From assembly GCF_002933395.1 (NCBI RefSeq), contig NZ_PKFN01000007.1, positions 496,001 through 560,000 on the forward strand: DNA of 64,000 nucleotides, in the 5' to 3' direction. Position numbers and translations under genes: made by a program. Below, one piece after another: positions 36,389 through 45,291 of this stretch. Source of the stretch: Yoonia maritima. Lineage in GTDB: Bacteria; Pseudomonadota; Alphaproteobacteria; Rhodobacterales; Rhodobacteraceae. Every line of letters starts with the position of its first letter. The stretch's first letter is position 1. The notes beneath the pieces are model-generated. The model did no database searches. It was not told where the DNA came from and worked only from the letters and a program-made list of their open reading frames with translations.

Positions 36389-36844
36389 GTGGGCGCCGCC
36401 TATTTTTACCACTTAACGGACAGCCCGCTTGAGACGACTTTGCCGATGTTGATTGGCAAAGCGCGTGAGGCGGGCTGGCGTGTGCTGGTTCGCACGAATA
36501 ATGATGGTTTAACAAAACGATTAGACGGCGTTCTGTGGCAGGGGCCTGACGATGGGTTTAATCCGCATGGGGTGGCTGGTGGTCCGCATGATTCCGATCA
36601 ACCAGTGCTGTTGGGCAACGTGCCTGCTGAAGGGTTTCATTGTTTAATGAGCGTCGCAGGAGCGGATGTAACCGCCGAAGAAATCAACGCCGCAGAACGG
36701 ACATGCATCTTGTTCGATGGATGGGACCAAGAGGCGCTACAGTATGCGCGCGGGCAGTGGAAAGCGCTGACTGACGCTGGCTGCAAAGCGCAGTACTGGG
36801 CCCAAGAAGACGGGCGCTGGACCAAAAAAGCCGAGAAGGCTTAG
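36389..36844 (+). CDS. holC: DNA polymerase III subunit chi
   Basis: Accessory subunit of the clamp-loader that contacts SSB. 151 residues beginning GAAYFYHLTDSPLETTLPMLIGKAREAGWRVLVRT, with FNPHGVA and QPVLLG, all typical of HolC. It starts at GTG 36389, one nucleotide after the pepA stop; the open frame starting at 36365 is inside pepA. Its last 4 nt overlap the small convergent lipoprotein gene on the other strand. Confidence 0.92.
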   Translation: MGAAYFYHLTDSPLETTLPMLIGKAREAGWRVLVRTNNDGLTKRLDGVLWQGPDDGFNPHGVAGGPHDSDQPVLLGNVPAEGFHCLMSVAGADVTAEEINAAERTCILFDGWDQEALQYARGQWKALTDAGCKAQYWAQEDGRWTKKAEKA

Positions 36845-36936
36845 AATTCGAAGGTAGGATCGAAATCTTCGGGAAGTTCAGTCGGTGCAGGTGCACAAGC
36901 CACGAGTGAAAGTGCAAGTAAGAAGGCATATTTCAT
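36841..36936 (-). CDS. 31-residue putative lipoprotein coupled to the aspartic protease gene
   Basis: A very short gene: start MKYAFLLALSLVAC gives a signal-peptide-like helix ending in a lipobox with Cys at residue 14, then a Pro/Glu/Asp/Phe tail (APAPTELPEDFDPTFEF). Its ATG overlaps the protease stop by 4 nt (ATGA), which indicates translational coupling. Length 31 is below most gene finders' cut-off. The convergent holC overlaps by 4 nt. Function unknown; similar tiny lipoproteins can be partners or lysis-like proteins, but nothing supports a specific role. Confidence 0.6.
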   Translation of the reverse strand: MKYAFLLALSLVACAPAPTELPEDFDPTFEF

Positions 36937-37511
36937 CGACTTAGGACCATTTGGTTGTTGCTGATTTCGATGTGATCAAAGCGGTTAAGGTAGGTCATAC
37001 CTAATAGCGACATATCAATTTCGCCACCATTTACGACAGCGTTGATGTCCGTGTCTTTGATTTGACCCAGCGCGATACTGCTAATAACGACCGGTGCTGT
37101 GCGAACTTCGCCATTGGCGGTCATCGCATAGCCCCAGTAATTTAGCTTGTCCGGATCAATGCCAATGCGCTGAGCGTCTTGTTGGGTCAGGACAATCTGG
37201 CTTGCGCCGGTATCCACTACAAACCGAAGCGGTACATTGTTCACCACAAGCGTGAGATAATAGTGGCCGTCTTGACTACGGGGAACCTCAATCCGTCCGT
37301 CCGTCAGATATGCTTGGCGACCAGTGGTGTCGCGGCTGATGTCCTCCCACAGGCCATAGGCACCGATGACGCCTAGAAAGATGAATAGCCAAATTGCAGC
37401 CTGCTGCAACGTTTTGTTGAGACTTTCACGACCGGAAACAATAACTGACCCAGCAATAGCGAGGCCGAGAATGCCCAAGTATAGGGCGCGCATTGTTTGG
37501 TCGGTGGTCAT
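36933..37511 (-). CDS. Retropepsin-like aspartic protease, TIGR02281 type
   Basis: A 192-residue protein with two hydrophobic N-terminal segments (about residues 9-25 and 38-55) and a C-terminal single aspartic-protease lobe. The catalytic DTGAS is at about residues 100-104 (LRFVVDTGASQIVL) and the family GMTYLNRFDHIEISNN is near the end. It should face the periplasm. Substrate unknown. MarC-family gene lies 9 nt upstream on the same strand, and the small lipoprotein downstream overlaps it. Confidence 0.88.
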   Translation of the reverse strand: MTTDQTMRALYLGILGLAIAGSVIVSGRESLNKTLQQAAIWLFIFLGVIGAYGLWEDISRDTTGRQAYLTDGRIEVPRSQDGHYYLTLVVNNVPLRFVVDTGASQIVLTQQDAQRIGIDPDKLNYWGYAMTANGEVRTAPVVISSIALGQIKDTDINAVVNGGEIDMSLLGMTYLNRFDHIEISNNQMVLSR

Positions 37512-37520
37512 GACATTCCC

Positions 37521-38150
37521 TTAACCGCCGATTCCAAAGCCACGTAGCCCGTCGAGGATGAATTGCACTGCAAGCGCAGCGAGCAACATTCCTAAGACGC
37601 GGGTTAGAATGTTTAGACCGGTTTTACCCAAGGCGCGTTCAATCGCGTTAGACGCAAGAAAGGCCAAAAATACGATCGACAAAACCGCAAGGATCACGCC
37701 GGCAATCGCGGCAAAATCTGTCGCACCCTGCGCTTGCCCTGCAAGCAGGATAACGGTTGTGATTGCACCGGGACCGACGATTAGCGGTAAAGCCAGTGGA
37801 AATACGGATGGGTCGTCGTGGTGTTCATCAAGCCCCTCTGCTGCGTTGTCCTCGCGGCGTGCTTGGCGTTTTTGAAACAGCATCTCTAGCGCGGTCAGAA
37901 ACAGAAGAATGCCCCCAGCGATACGAAAAGCATCCATTGAAATCCCAATGAAACCAAGAACGGCTTCGCCAAGGAGGAGAAAGACCATCATCAAAAACGC
38001 GGAAACGACGCATGCACGGATCGCAATCGTGCGGCGCTGTGCGGATGACATGCCTTGAGTCATCGCGATAAACACTGGCGCAAGGCCCGGCGGGTCAATG
38101 ATGATAAACATCGTTGTAAAGGCGGCGATCAACGCGTGAAGTTCTGTCAT
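37521..38150 (-). CDS. MarC family integral membrane protein
   Basis: A 209-residue polytopic membrane protein with about six hydrophobic helices. Diagnostic segments are FIIIDPPGLAPVFIAMTQG and PLALPLIVGPGAITTVILLAG, which match the MarC/NAAT family. Despite the name, MarC is not shown to give multidrug resistance, and some members are suggested neutral amino acid transporters. A hydrophilic loop of about 20 residues with Arg/Glu/Asp lies between helices 3 and 4. Confidence 0.85.
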   Translation of the reverse strand: MTELHALIAAFTTMFIIIDPPGLAPVFIAMTQGMSSAQRRTIAIRACVVSAFLMMVFLLLGEAVLGFIGISMDAFRIAGGILLFLTALEMLFQKRQARREDNAAEGLDEHHDDPSVFPLALPLIVGPGAITTVILLAGQAQGATDFAAIAGVILAVLSIVFLAFLASNAIERALGKTGLNILTRVLGMLLAALAVQFILDGLRGFGIGG

Positions 38151-38173
38151 GTGAAACTTATGAACGAGGGAAG

Positions 38174-38195
38174 ATCAAATTTCTAGAAATTTGAT
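38174..38195. repeat. 22-bp perfect palindrome
   Basis: ATCAAATTTCT followed by its exact complement AGAAATTTGAT. It lies between marC and the ABC-F gene, immediately before a GC-rich extragenic repeat. It shares its outer arms with the palindrome at 28243. Confidence 0.8.
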
Positions 38196-38228
38196 GCCTC
38201 CGGCGGGAGTATTATTGGCAAGATGATG
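38196..38228 (+). repeat. Dispersed extragenic element, copy 1
   Basis: GCCTCCGGCGGGAGTATTAT followed by TGGCAAGATGATG. The second copy at 50351-50383 keeps the GGAGTA and TTTGGCAAGATGATG-like parts. Such a GC hairpin plus GGAGTA and T-run plus GCAAGATGA is, as I recall, a common Rhodobacteraceae intergenic sequence. Function unknown. Confidence 0.6.
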
Positions 38229-38248
38229 TTCGTGCCGTGCGGTTTAAG

Positions 38249-40102
38249 CTATGCTTTCTCGGCTTTATCCAAACGTTCGAGCGCCACCATCCACATCGCT
38301 TCCGCGCGCTCTAGGGCGTCCATGACTTCGGCGTATTTTTTGTTCCATGTTGCTAGTTCTCCGGCTTTGCCGTCTTCGTACAAAACTGGGTCTGCGAGTT
38401 TTTTGGCAAGCTTATCACGCATTTCGTTGATCGTTTTTACGCGATCTTCGTTTTTACGCACGTCAGATCGTAGCGCCTGCAGTTTTTCACGGCTTGGTTT
38501 TGCAATTTTGGCAGGCTTGGGTTTGTCTTTCTCGACTTGCTTTTCGGGGGTGAGCAGCAGTTTGCGGTAGGCTTGGAGGTCTTCGTCATATGGTTTGACG
38601 TGCCCGTCTTTGACCAACCAGAGACGATCTGCGACCATCGACAGCAGGTGCATGTCGTGGCTGACGAGGATCACGGCCCCAGAGTAAGCGGTCAGCGCCT
38701 CGACTAGTGCTTCGCGGCTTTCGATATCAAGGTGGTTTGTCGGCTCATCGAGGATCAGCAGATGCGGTGCGGGCAGGGTGGCCAGCAGCAGGGATAATCG
38801 CGCCTTTTGACCACCCGATAGGCGACCTACTTCTGTATCGGCTTGGTCAGCACCCAATCCAAAGCCCGCAAGTCGTGCGCGCAGTTTGGCTTGGCCTTCG
38901 TGGCCGCGTTCGCGGAACAGGTGGTCAAGTGGGGTTTCTTCAATCCGCAGCTCGTCTACTTGGTGCTGCGCAAAGAAACCGATACGCAGCTTGTTTGATG
39001 TGACCATCTTGCCATTTGCGACTTCAAGCCGACCAGATAACATCTTGGAAAGCGTCGATTTTCCTTCGCCATTTCGCCCAAGTAGTGCAATGCGGTCGTC
39101 TTGGTCTATGCGCAAGTTTAGGTCGCGCAGAATGATCGTTTCATCATATCCAACGGCGGCACCTTCGGTCGCAATGATGGGCGGTGACAGTTCTTCCGGT
39201 TCTGGGAATGTGAACACTGTCCGCGCAGCATCTTCTGGTGCACGAATGGTTTCCATTTTTTCAAGTGCCTTCACACGAGACTGCGCCTGCTTTGCTTTGG
39301 ATGCTTTTGCTTTAAAACGATCAACAAAAGCCTGAAGGTGTTGGCGTTGTGCATCTTGCTTTTTCGCGGCAGCAGCCTGAACAGCACGGTTTGCTGCGCG
39401 TTGCTTGGCGAACATGTCGTAGGTGCCTGTGTAATACACCAGCCCCTTATCTTCGAGATGTAGGATGCCACCAACAGAGCGGTTCAGTAGTTCGCGGTCG
39501 TGGCTGACGATCAGAACAGTATGGGGATATTTGACAAGATAGGCCTCGAGCCAAAGCGCGCCTTCGAGGTCAAGATAGTTTGTTGGCTCATCCAGCAGCA
39601 GAAGATCCGGTTCTGAAAACAACACTGCGGCCAACGCAACACGCATCCGCCAGCCGCCAGAAAAAGCAGAGCAGGGTTGCTGTTGTTCTTCATGTGTAAA
39701 CCCAAGCCCCTTAAGGATCGTGGCTGCGCGCGCTTCGGCCGACCATGCGTCGATGTCGGCAAGGCGGGTTTGTACCTCTGCTATGCGTTCAGGATCGGTC
39801 GCTGTTTCTGCTTCCGCCATGAGTGCTTCGCGTTCGGTGTCCGCACGTAGCACTGTGTCAATAAGCGATACTTCGTTTCCGGGGACTTCTTGGCTCACAC
39901 CGCCGATTTTCCAGCCTCGCGGGATGTTCACGCTACCGGTATCCAGCACCATTTCGCCGCGGATAATGCGGAACAGCGTTGTCTTGCCCGAACCATTGCG
40001 TCCGACAAGCCCCACCTTGTGGCCTGTTGGGATCGTGACGGTTGCATGTTCGACCAGCGTGCGGCCTTCGACAGAGTATGTGAGATCAGAAATTTTAAGC
40101 AT
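38249..40102 (-). CDS. ABC-F family ATPase, second paralogue
   Basis: Soluble twin-ABC ATPase, 617 residues. Walker A is GRNGSGKTT and GRNGEGKST, signatures FSGGWRMRVALAAVLF and LSGGQKARLSLLL, and LLLDEPTNYLDLE and LILDEPTNHLDIE. The long linker AKKQDAQRQHLQAFVDRFKAKASKAKQAQSRVKALEKME is charged and helical, like the P-site tRNA-interaction motif of ABC-F proteins; layout resembles YheS. ATG 40102 is the family start. The C-terminal coiled coil is rich in Lys/Glu. Confidence 0.9.
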   Translation of the reverse strand: MLKISDLTYSVEGRTLVEHATVTIPTGHKVGLVGRNGSGKTTLFRIIRGEMVLDTGSVNIPRGWKIGGVSQEVPGNEVSLIDTVLRADTEREALMAEAETATDPERIAEVQTRLADIDAWSAEARAATILKGLGFTHEEQQQPCSAFSGGWRMRVALAAVLFSEPDLLLLDEPTNYLDLEGALWLEAYLVKYPHTVLIVSHDRELLNRSVGGILHLEDKGLVYYTGTYDMFAKQRAANRAVQAAAAKKQDAQRQHLQAFVDRFKAKASKAKQAQSRVKALEKMETIRAPEDAARTVFTFPEPEELSPPIIATEGAAVGYDETIILRDLNLRIDQDDRIALLGRNGEGKSTLSKMLSGRLEVANGKMVTSNKLRIGFFAQHQVDELRIEETPLDHLFRERGHEGQAKLRARLAGFGLGADQADTEVGRLSGGQKARLSLLLATLPAPHLLILDEPTNHLDIESREALVEALTAYSGAVILVSHDMHLLSMVADRLWLVKDGHVKPYDEDLQAYRKLLLTPEKQVEKDKPKPAKIAKPSREKLQALRSDVRKNEDRVKTINEMRDKLAKKLADPVLYEDGKAGELATWNKKYAEVMDALERAEAMWMVALERLDKAEKA

Positions 40103-40236
40103 AATGCGGCTATGCTTGATCCAAGGGGCCGGGTCAATCATATGATTTAGCCCTGTCATGAAAACGTCATCGGTATGTTACGCAAACGTTGTGGATCGGC
40201 TGCATGGGATGGCGCATAAGTAACCTGAGGACAATC

Positions 40237-42396
40237 ATGACTTACCGTCTTTGCTGCCTGACTTCTGTTCTGGCTTTGACCGCTGGCATGGCGCACGCCG
40301 ATGCTTTTAACCGTATTTCGTCTTTTCCAACGCATTTGAATATCGGAGAGGGCGACCAAAACGTCGAAACCTCTGCCGAGATTATCGCGGCCACCGATGA
40401 TGGTATGACGCTGGTCTATACCGATAGCCCACTGGGTGTGATTGGGCGTATTGATATTACCGATCCTGCGAACCCTGCGCCGCTTGGCAACGTGGATGTC
40501 GGAGGTGAGCCGACATCTGTCGGTATCGTCGGCAAGATTGCATTCGTTGGAGTGAACACATCCGAAAGTTACACCGATCCTTCGGGTCGCTTGGCGGTTT
40601 TTGATGTGGTTTCAGGTGATGAGCTCGCAAGCTGTGTGTTGCCCGGTCAGCCAGATAGCATTGCAGTGGCAAAAGACGGAAGTTTTGTCGCGGTTGCGAT
40701 TGAAAACGAACGTGACGAGGATTTGGGCGATGGTCGCACCGGTCAACTGCCGGCAGGTGCGTTGAGCTTGGTACAGATCGCGGATGGCATTGCCGATTGC
40801 GATACGCTGATCAATGTGGGCATGACAGATCTGGCCGAGGTTAGCCCAGAAGACCCAGAACCAGAGTTTGTCGATATCAATTCTGACGGCGATATCATTG
40901 TAACAATGCAGGAAAACAACCACATGGTTGTTGTTGGTCGTGATGGAGCGATCAAAAACCACTTTAGTGCGGGCACCGTAGATTTAGACGGAATCGACGC
41001 GACAGATGAACGCGCGGCGCTATTGTTTACTGAATCTCAATCTGATCTGCCGCGTGAACCAGATGCGGTAAAATGGATTGATGACGCGCATTTTGCCACC
41101 GCGAACGAGGGCGACATGGATGGCGGTACGCGGGGTTGGACACTCTTTAACGCCGATGGAACCATCGTATATGATAGCGGAACTCGCTTTGAATACGCGA
41201 TCGTTCAGGCTGGCCATTACCCTGATAAACGCTCTGACAGTAAAGGCGTAGAGCCCGAGTCAATTGAAACGGCAACATTCAACGATACCCCTATGGTGTT
41301 CGTTGGTGCAGAGCGCGCTTCGATGGTTGGCGTGTACGACGTTTCTGATCTTGCGAATCCGACGCTGATGCAGCTTTTACCTTCGGGTATTGGGCCAGAG
41401 GGCTATGTTGCAATCCCATCGCGTAACCTGCTTGTTTCTGCAAACGAAGTTGATCTGATCGAAGATGGCGGCGTTCGCAGTCATGTGATGATCTTTGAAT
41501 ACTCTGACGCGGATGCATCTTATCCGATGATCACATCTGCTGGTGCTGATGACTTGATTGGCTGGGGGGCGTTATCTGGTCTTGCAGCGGTTGACGATAA
41601 TACGCTGGTCGCCGTGAACGACAGTTTTTATAGCTACCAGCCAACGATCTTTACTATCGATGTCAGCGAAACCCCGGCGCGGATCACAGAGGCAACATCG
41701 GTGACACGTGGTGGCTACCCCGCGCAAAAGCTGGACATGGAAGGGATTGCGTCTGACGGCGCCGATGGTTTCTGGATCGCTTCCGAGGGTCGGATTGACC
41801 GTATGGTGCCCCACGCGATCTATCATGTTGATGCAAACGGAGAGATCGACGCAGAGATCGGGCTGCCAAATGCGCTGCTTGGCGTCCAGAAACGATTTGG
41901 TTTTGAAGGTATTACGGTTGTCGGTGATACGCTTTGGATGGCCGTGCAACGGGAATGGGAAGACGACGCCAAGGGGATGGTGAAATTGGTCGCCTATAAC
42001 CTAGAAACCGAAGAATGGGGCGCGGTGCTTTATCCGCTGGAAACAGCTGAAACCGGGTGGATGGGCCTGTCCGAGATCGTTGCGCAAGGTGATTATGTAT
42101 ACCTGCTTGAGCGCGATAACCAGATCGGTGCAAACGCTGTGGTCAAGCAAATCACGCGTGTTTCGCTTGATCAAATGGTACCTGCGCCATTGGGTGGGGA
42201 ACTGCCAGTGGTAACCAAAGAAGTCGTGCGCGACCTGATCCCAGATCTGACAGCCACTGGTGGTTATGTGCTAGACAAGGTTGAAGGGCTGACATTTACG
42301 CCAAATGGCACTGCCTATGTTGTGACAGATAACGACGGGGTTGATGACCATTCAGGCGAAACAATGTTCTTTGCTCTTGAGGGGCTCAACGACTAG
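40237..42396 (+). CDS. Exported esterase-like activity of phytase (PF13449-type) family protein
   Basis: A 719-residue protein with a signal peptide (MTYRLCCLTSVLALTAGMAHADA). The N-terminal half has beta-propeller-like repeats (GVIGRIDITDPANPAPLGNVDVGGEPTSVG; IVGKIAFVGVNTSESYTD; AERASMVGVYDVSDLANPTL), and the C-terminal half matches the esterase-like activity of phytase domain (LDMEGIASDGADGFWIASEG, KVEGLTFTPNGTAYVVTDNDG). The ATG has GAGG at 6 nt. Predicted periplasmic or secreted; phosphate ester hydrolysis is inferred from the family, not from visible catalytic residues. A strong terminator follows. Confidence 0.75.
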   Translation: MTYRLCCLTSVLALTAGMAHADAFNRISSFPTHLNIGEGDQNVETSAEIIAATDDGMTLVYTDSPLGVIGRIDITDPANPAPLGNVDVGGEPTSVGIVGKIAFVGVNTSESYTDPSGRLAVFDVVSGDELASCVLPGQPDSIAVAKDGSFVAVAIENERDEDLGDGRTGQLPAGALSLVQIADGIADCDTLINVGMTDLAEVSPEDPEPEFVDINSDGDIIVTMQENNHMVVVGRDGAIKNHFSAGTVDLDGIDATDERAALLFTESQSDLPREPDAVKWIDDAHFATANEGDMDGGTRGWTLFNADGTIVYDSGTRFEYAIVQAGHYPDKRSDSKGVEPESIETATFNDTPMVFVGAERASMVGVYDVSDLANPTLMQLLPSGIGPEGYVAIPSRNLLVSANEVDLIEDGGVRSHVMIFEYSDADASYPMITSAGADDLIGWGALSGLAAVDDNTLVAVNDSFYSYQPTIFTIDVSETPARITEATSVTRGGYPAQKLDMEGIASDGADGFWIASEGRIDRMVPHAIYHVDANGEIDAEIGLPNALLGVQKRFGFEGITVVGDTLWMAVQREWEDDAKGMVKLVAYNLETEEWGAVLYPLETAETGWMGLSEIVAQGDYVYLLERDNQIGANAVVKQITRVSLDQMVPAPLGGELPVVTKEVVRDLIPDLTATGGYVLDKVEGLTFTPNGTAYVVTDNDGVDDHSGETMFFALEGLND

Positions 42397-42415
42397 CCGT
42401 TTCCCAACGAACTTA

Positions 42416-42455
42416 ACAACAACCACCGATCTTACGTCGGTGGTTGTTTGCGTTT
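42416..42455 (+). terminator. Rho-independent terminator of the phytase-like gene
   Basis: AACAACCACCGA and TCGGTGGTTGTT form a perfect 12-bp stem around a 7-nt loop, followed by TGCGTTT. The convergent Hint gene ends at 42454, so the hairpin may serve both. Confidence 0.8.
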
Positions 42456-44298
42456 ATGTCGCATTTAAAAGCTGAGCTTCGAATTGGCGTAAACACATGC
42501 GGGCTGTCGGACCAAAGGTGGTTGGCATGCTGCGCAATTCAGGGAAAATCGAAAACAGTTCTTCTCGGGCTGCGTGTTCGACAGCATCTAAGCCGGATGT
42601 TCCGGGAAAGAAACTTTCGGATGCGGCATTTTCTGCAAAGACGATTTCGTGCTGATCAAACATGATGTGGATATAAGTGACTTCATCAGCGGTTTCGCGA
42701 ACAACTGTATCGTCATTCACAAGGTGCTTGGCCGCGATCAAGACTTCGTCTTGGTTAAAGTTAATTTGTGTTTTCCAGCCATCATAAATCATCCGATGTT
42801 GCGGTGACACAAGAAGGTCACGCGTGTTTGCAAATACACCGGCCTTTATACGAATAGGCGCGAGCTTTCCGATTGCGGGCACTGTGCGTTTGCCGATCCA
42901 GCGGATAGGCCTAGGGCCGTTACCTTTGGTCAAAACAGTATCGCCGATATCCAGTGTCTCAATCGGGCGCTGCCCATAAGGGGTCGCGATGCGCGTTCCA
43001 GCCGTAAAACAGATGATGACGTTTTCAATTTCAGAGAAATTGACGACAGTGCCGTCAGCTAAAGTGGCAAACCCACTCAGCCCGCCAGCTGCATCATCAG
43101 TGTTTGTGTATGTGACGTCACCAAAACCAATGAGATCTTGAAAGTTCAGCGTGTCACCGTCGGTCTCGTTCCCCTCGCCACCAGTGATCGTGATGGTTGA
43201 TATGCCCGGTTCGCCTAGATCTGTGACAAGGAATGTATCATCGCCGTCGCCCCCGGTCGCGGTGTCGCCTTGGGCGACAGTGATGGTGTCATCACCGTCT
43301 TCACCGCGCAGTGTATCCGCGCCCAGACCGCCGTCGATAATATCATCCCCGGACCCGCCAAAGACACTATCGTCACCTTCGCCAGCGCTGATGGTATCGT
43401 TCCCCGCACCAGCAGATATGACATCGTCATTTCTATTGGTACCTGTTCCATCGGCACCATCAACAAAGTCATTATCAATATCGCCATCATAAGCTGCATC
43501 GATAACATCGTCACCCGACGTGCCGCTCACTACACCATCGCTCGAAAGCGTTACGCCGCCTACGACGTCAGATTCCCATGTACCGTCTGGGTCGCCATTC
43601 CCAAAGTCGGTCGTATCGAACTGCGTAAGAGCCGTTGCATCGCCCGAGCCTGGGAGGGTCGTTAGATTGCTGCCGCCATCCGTAAAACCGACGGTAGCCG
43701 GACCAGCGCCGGAATAACCCTCGGTCCATTCAATATTATCATAAATGAACTCGACCGAAAAATTGCCGCCTCCGGTATCGGAAAGAATCATTTGGAATGA
43801 ATTTGAACCCGTTCCCGAGAAGGGAGCCACACCATCCCAAGTGACGGTGACCGTTCCATTGGCGGGATCAAGATCCCAATAAATTTCGCCGCCCTTGTTT
43901 AGGTCGACATCAGACCAAAATGGCGCAATTGCAGGGTCGGTGTAGTTAGAAATGCCAGACGGTTGATAAGAGGTCTCGGGACCTTCGAATGTAATGAGCC
44001 CGTTGGAATTGATGTAAATACCAGTGTAGTCGGTACCGTAATAATCAATGCCAGTTGCACCAAATACTGATGTCACATCGACAAGAATACTGCCATCGTC
44101 AACGTTTCCGGCCGTCAGTCCAGACGTCGAAAATACGTTTTCTCCATAGCCAGCTGGTCCGCCGAGCCCTGTATTCATAGTTGCCAATATGTGCTCCAAT
44201 AGTGCCGGTGGCGATATATAGGAAGTTATTAACCCTTTAAGTTGCGCTTGAGTCAATCTTGAATTGTTATAAGTGTAAATCTGAACGACCCAGCGCAT
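42454..44298 (-). CDS. Large multidomain protein: nidogen-like domain, RTX repeats and Hint domain
   Basis: A 614-residue protein without a clear signal peptide. Order: a nidogen-like region (about residues 90-210, with IYINSNGLITFEGP, APFWSDVD and WDGVAPF), then RTX calcium-binding nonapeptide repeats (about 257-355, with GAGNDTISAGEGDDSVFGGSGDD and GGLGADTLRGEDGDDTI-like units), then a Hint domain starting at Cys430 (CFTAGTRIATPYG), with LLVSPQHRM near 500 and a tail to about 575. RTX proteins usually leave the cell by type I secretion. Hint domains catalyse autoprocessing, but C-terminal HN is not clear here. Calcium-dependent surface or secreted adhesin is a plausible role. Confidence 0.82.
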   Translation of the reverse strand: MRWVVQIYTYNNSRLTQAQLKGLITSYISPPALLEHILATMNTGLGGPAGYGENVFSTSGLTAGNVDDGSILVDVTSVFGATGIDYYGTDYTGIYINSNGLITFEGPETSYQPSGISNYTDPAIAPFWSDVDLNKGGEIYWDLDPANGTVTVTWDGVAPFSGTGSNSFQMILSDTGGGNFSVEFIYDNIEWTEGYSGAGPATVGFTDGGSNLTTLPGSGDATALTQFDTTDFGNGDPDGTWESDVVGGVTLSSDGVVSGTSGDDVIDAAYDGDIDNDFVDGADGTGTNRNDDVISAGAGNDTISAGEGDDSVFGGSGDDIIDGGLGADTLRGEDGDDTITVAQGDTATGGDGDDTFLVTDLGEPGISTITITGGEGNETDGDTLNFQDLIGFGDVTYTNTDDAAGGLSGFATLADGTVVNFSEIENVIICFTAGTRIATPYGQRPIETLDIGDTVLTKGNGPRPIRWIGKRTVPAIGKLAPIRIKAGVFANTRDLLVSPQHRMIYDGWKTQINFNQDEVLIAAKHLVNDDTVVRETADEVTYIHIMFDQHEIVFAENAASESFFPGTSGLDAVEHAAREELFSIFPELRSMPTTFGPTARMCLRQFEAQLLNAT

Positions 44299-44408
44299 GG
44301 GAAAAAGGTCTGCGATATTTACGAATAGTCATGCCCTCTTTTCACGCCGCGCGCCCCATGTTAGGGGACGCGAGAAAACAAACCCTATGACATGAAAGAC
44401 CTGTAAAC

Positions 44409-44831
44409 ATGGCTATTCAGCGTACATTCTCTATCATCAAACCAGACGCAACAAAGCGTAACCTGACTGGTGCAATCGCAGCGAAATTCGAAGAAGCTGG
44501 CCTGCGCATCGTCGCATCCAAGCGTATTCAGCTGACACTGGCGCAAGCACAAACGTTTTACGGTGTTCACTCTGAGCGCCCGTTCTTTGGCGAACTGTGT
44601 GAATTCATGATCTCTGAACCAATTGTTGTTCAAGTTCTTGAAGGCGAAGACGCGATCGCGAAAAACCGCGAAGTCATGGGCGCAACGAACCCAGCAGACG
44701 CGGCAGAAGGCACAATCCGTAAAGAGTTCGCACTGTCTATCGGTGAAAACTCTGTTCACGGTTCTGACGCCCCAGAAACTGCTGCTGAAGAAATCGCATT
44801 CTTCTTCTCAGGTCTTGAACTGGTTGGTTAA
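44409..44831 (+). CDS. ndk: Nucleoside diphosphate kinase
   Basis: Transfers the terminal phosphate of NTPs to NDPs via a phosphohistidine. 140 residues with the N-terminus [40 protein letters not shown] and the catalytic His in [16 protein letters not shown] (about residue 117). Followed by a terminator embedded in the convergent DUF4112 gene. Confidence 0.97.
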   Translation: MAIQRTFSIIKPDATKRNLTGAIAAKFEEAGLRIVASKRIQLTLAQAQTFYGVHSERPFFGELCEFMISEPIVVQVLEGEDAIAKNREVMGATNPADAAEGTIRKEFALSIGENSVHGSDAPETAAEEIAFFFSGLELVG

Positions 44832-45250
44832 TCCGACAGTAGGTTAGGGTTCGCCCAGCCAATATCTTTTGGGGCCGTCCGCACCGTTTTGGCGCGGGCG
44901 GCCTTTTTGTCGAGATTACGTTCAAGTGCACGGTAATTGCGGATGTTCGCATTATACACGGCATCAAAGATGTCACCGACGAGTGGAATGCTGCCAATAA
45001 AGAAATCTAGCAGTGTATTCAGGCTCATATAAGCCAGCGCACCCGGGGTTGCCCCAAGACGATGCGCTTGTTTGATCATCCAAAGCGATGGCACAAGCGC
45101 GGCTATGTCACCAACGACCGGTACAAGCCCTAAAATGTTATCCAGCCCGATCGAAATATTGGTGCCCGGGATGTAAAATAATGCGTCCATCCGCCACGCG
45201 ACTATGCGCAGGCGGGAAAGTTCATGATTAATGTCTTGCTCAATGTTCAT
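44828..45250 (-). CDS. DUF4112 family protein
   Basis: A 140-residue protein with two or three hydrophobic stretches ([23 protein letters not shown] and [25 protein letters not shown]), each with the P-[LV]-VGDI motif typical of DUF4112. Probably membrane-associated. Its 3' end overlaps the ndk stop codon by 4 nt and contains the terminator hairpin of ndk. Function unknown. Confidence 0.8.
   Translation of the reverse strand: MNIEQDINHELSRLRIVAWRMDALFYIPGTNISIGLDNILGLVPVVGDIAALVPSLWMIKQAHRLGATPGALAYMSLNTLLDFFIGSIPLVGDIFDAVYNANIRNYRALERNLDKKAARAKTVRTAPKDIGWANPNLLSD
44873..44908 (+). terminator. Rho-independent terminator of ndk, inside DUF4112
   Basis: GGCCGTCCGC and GCGGGCGGCC pair over 10 bp with one wobble, loop of 11 nt, then TTTTT. 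It is 42 nt after the ndk stop and lies within the opposite-strand coding sequence of the DUF4112 gene. Confidence 0.7.
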
Positions 45251-45291
45251 GCTATTAACATAAACGATTCTGCACTAAATGTGAAGGGTGT

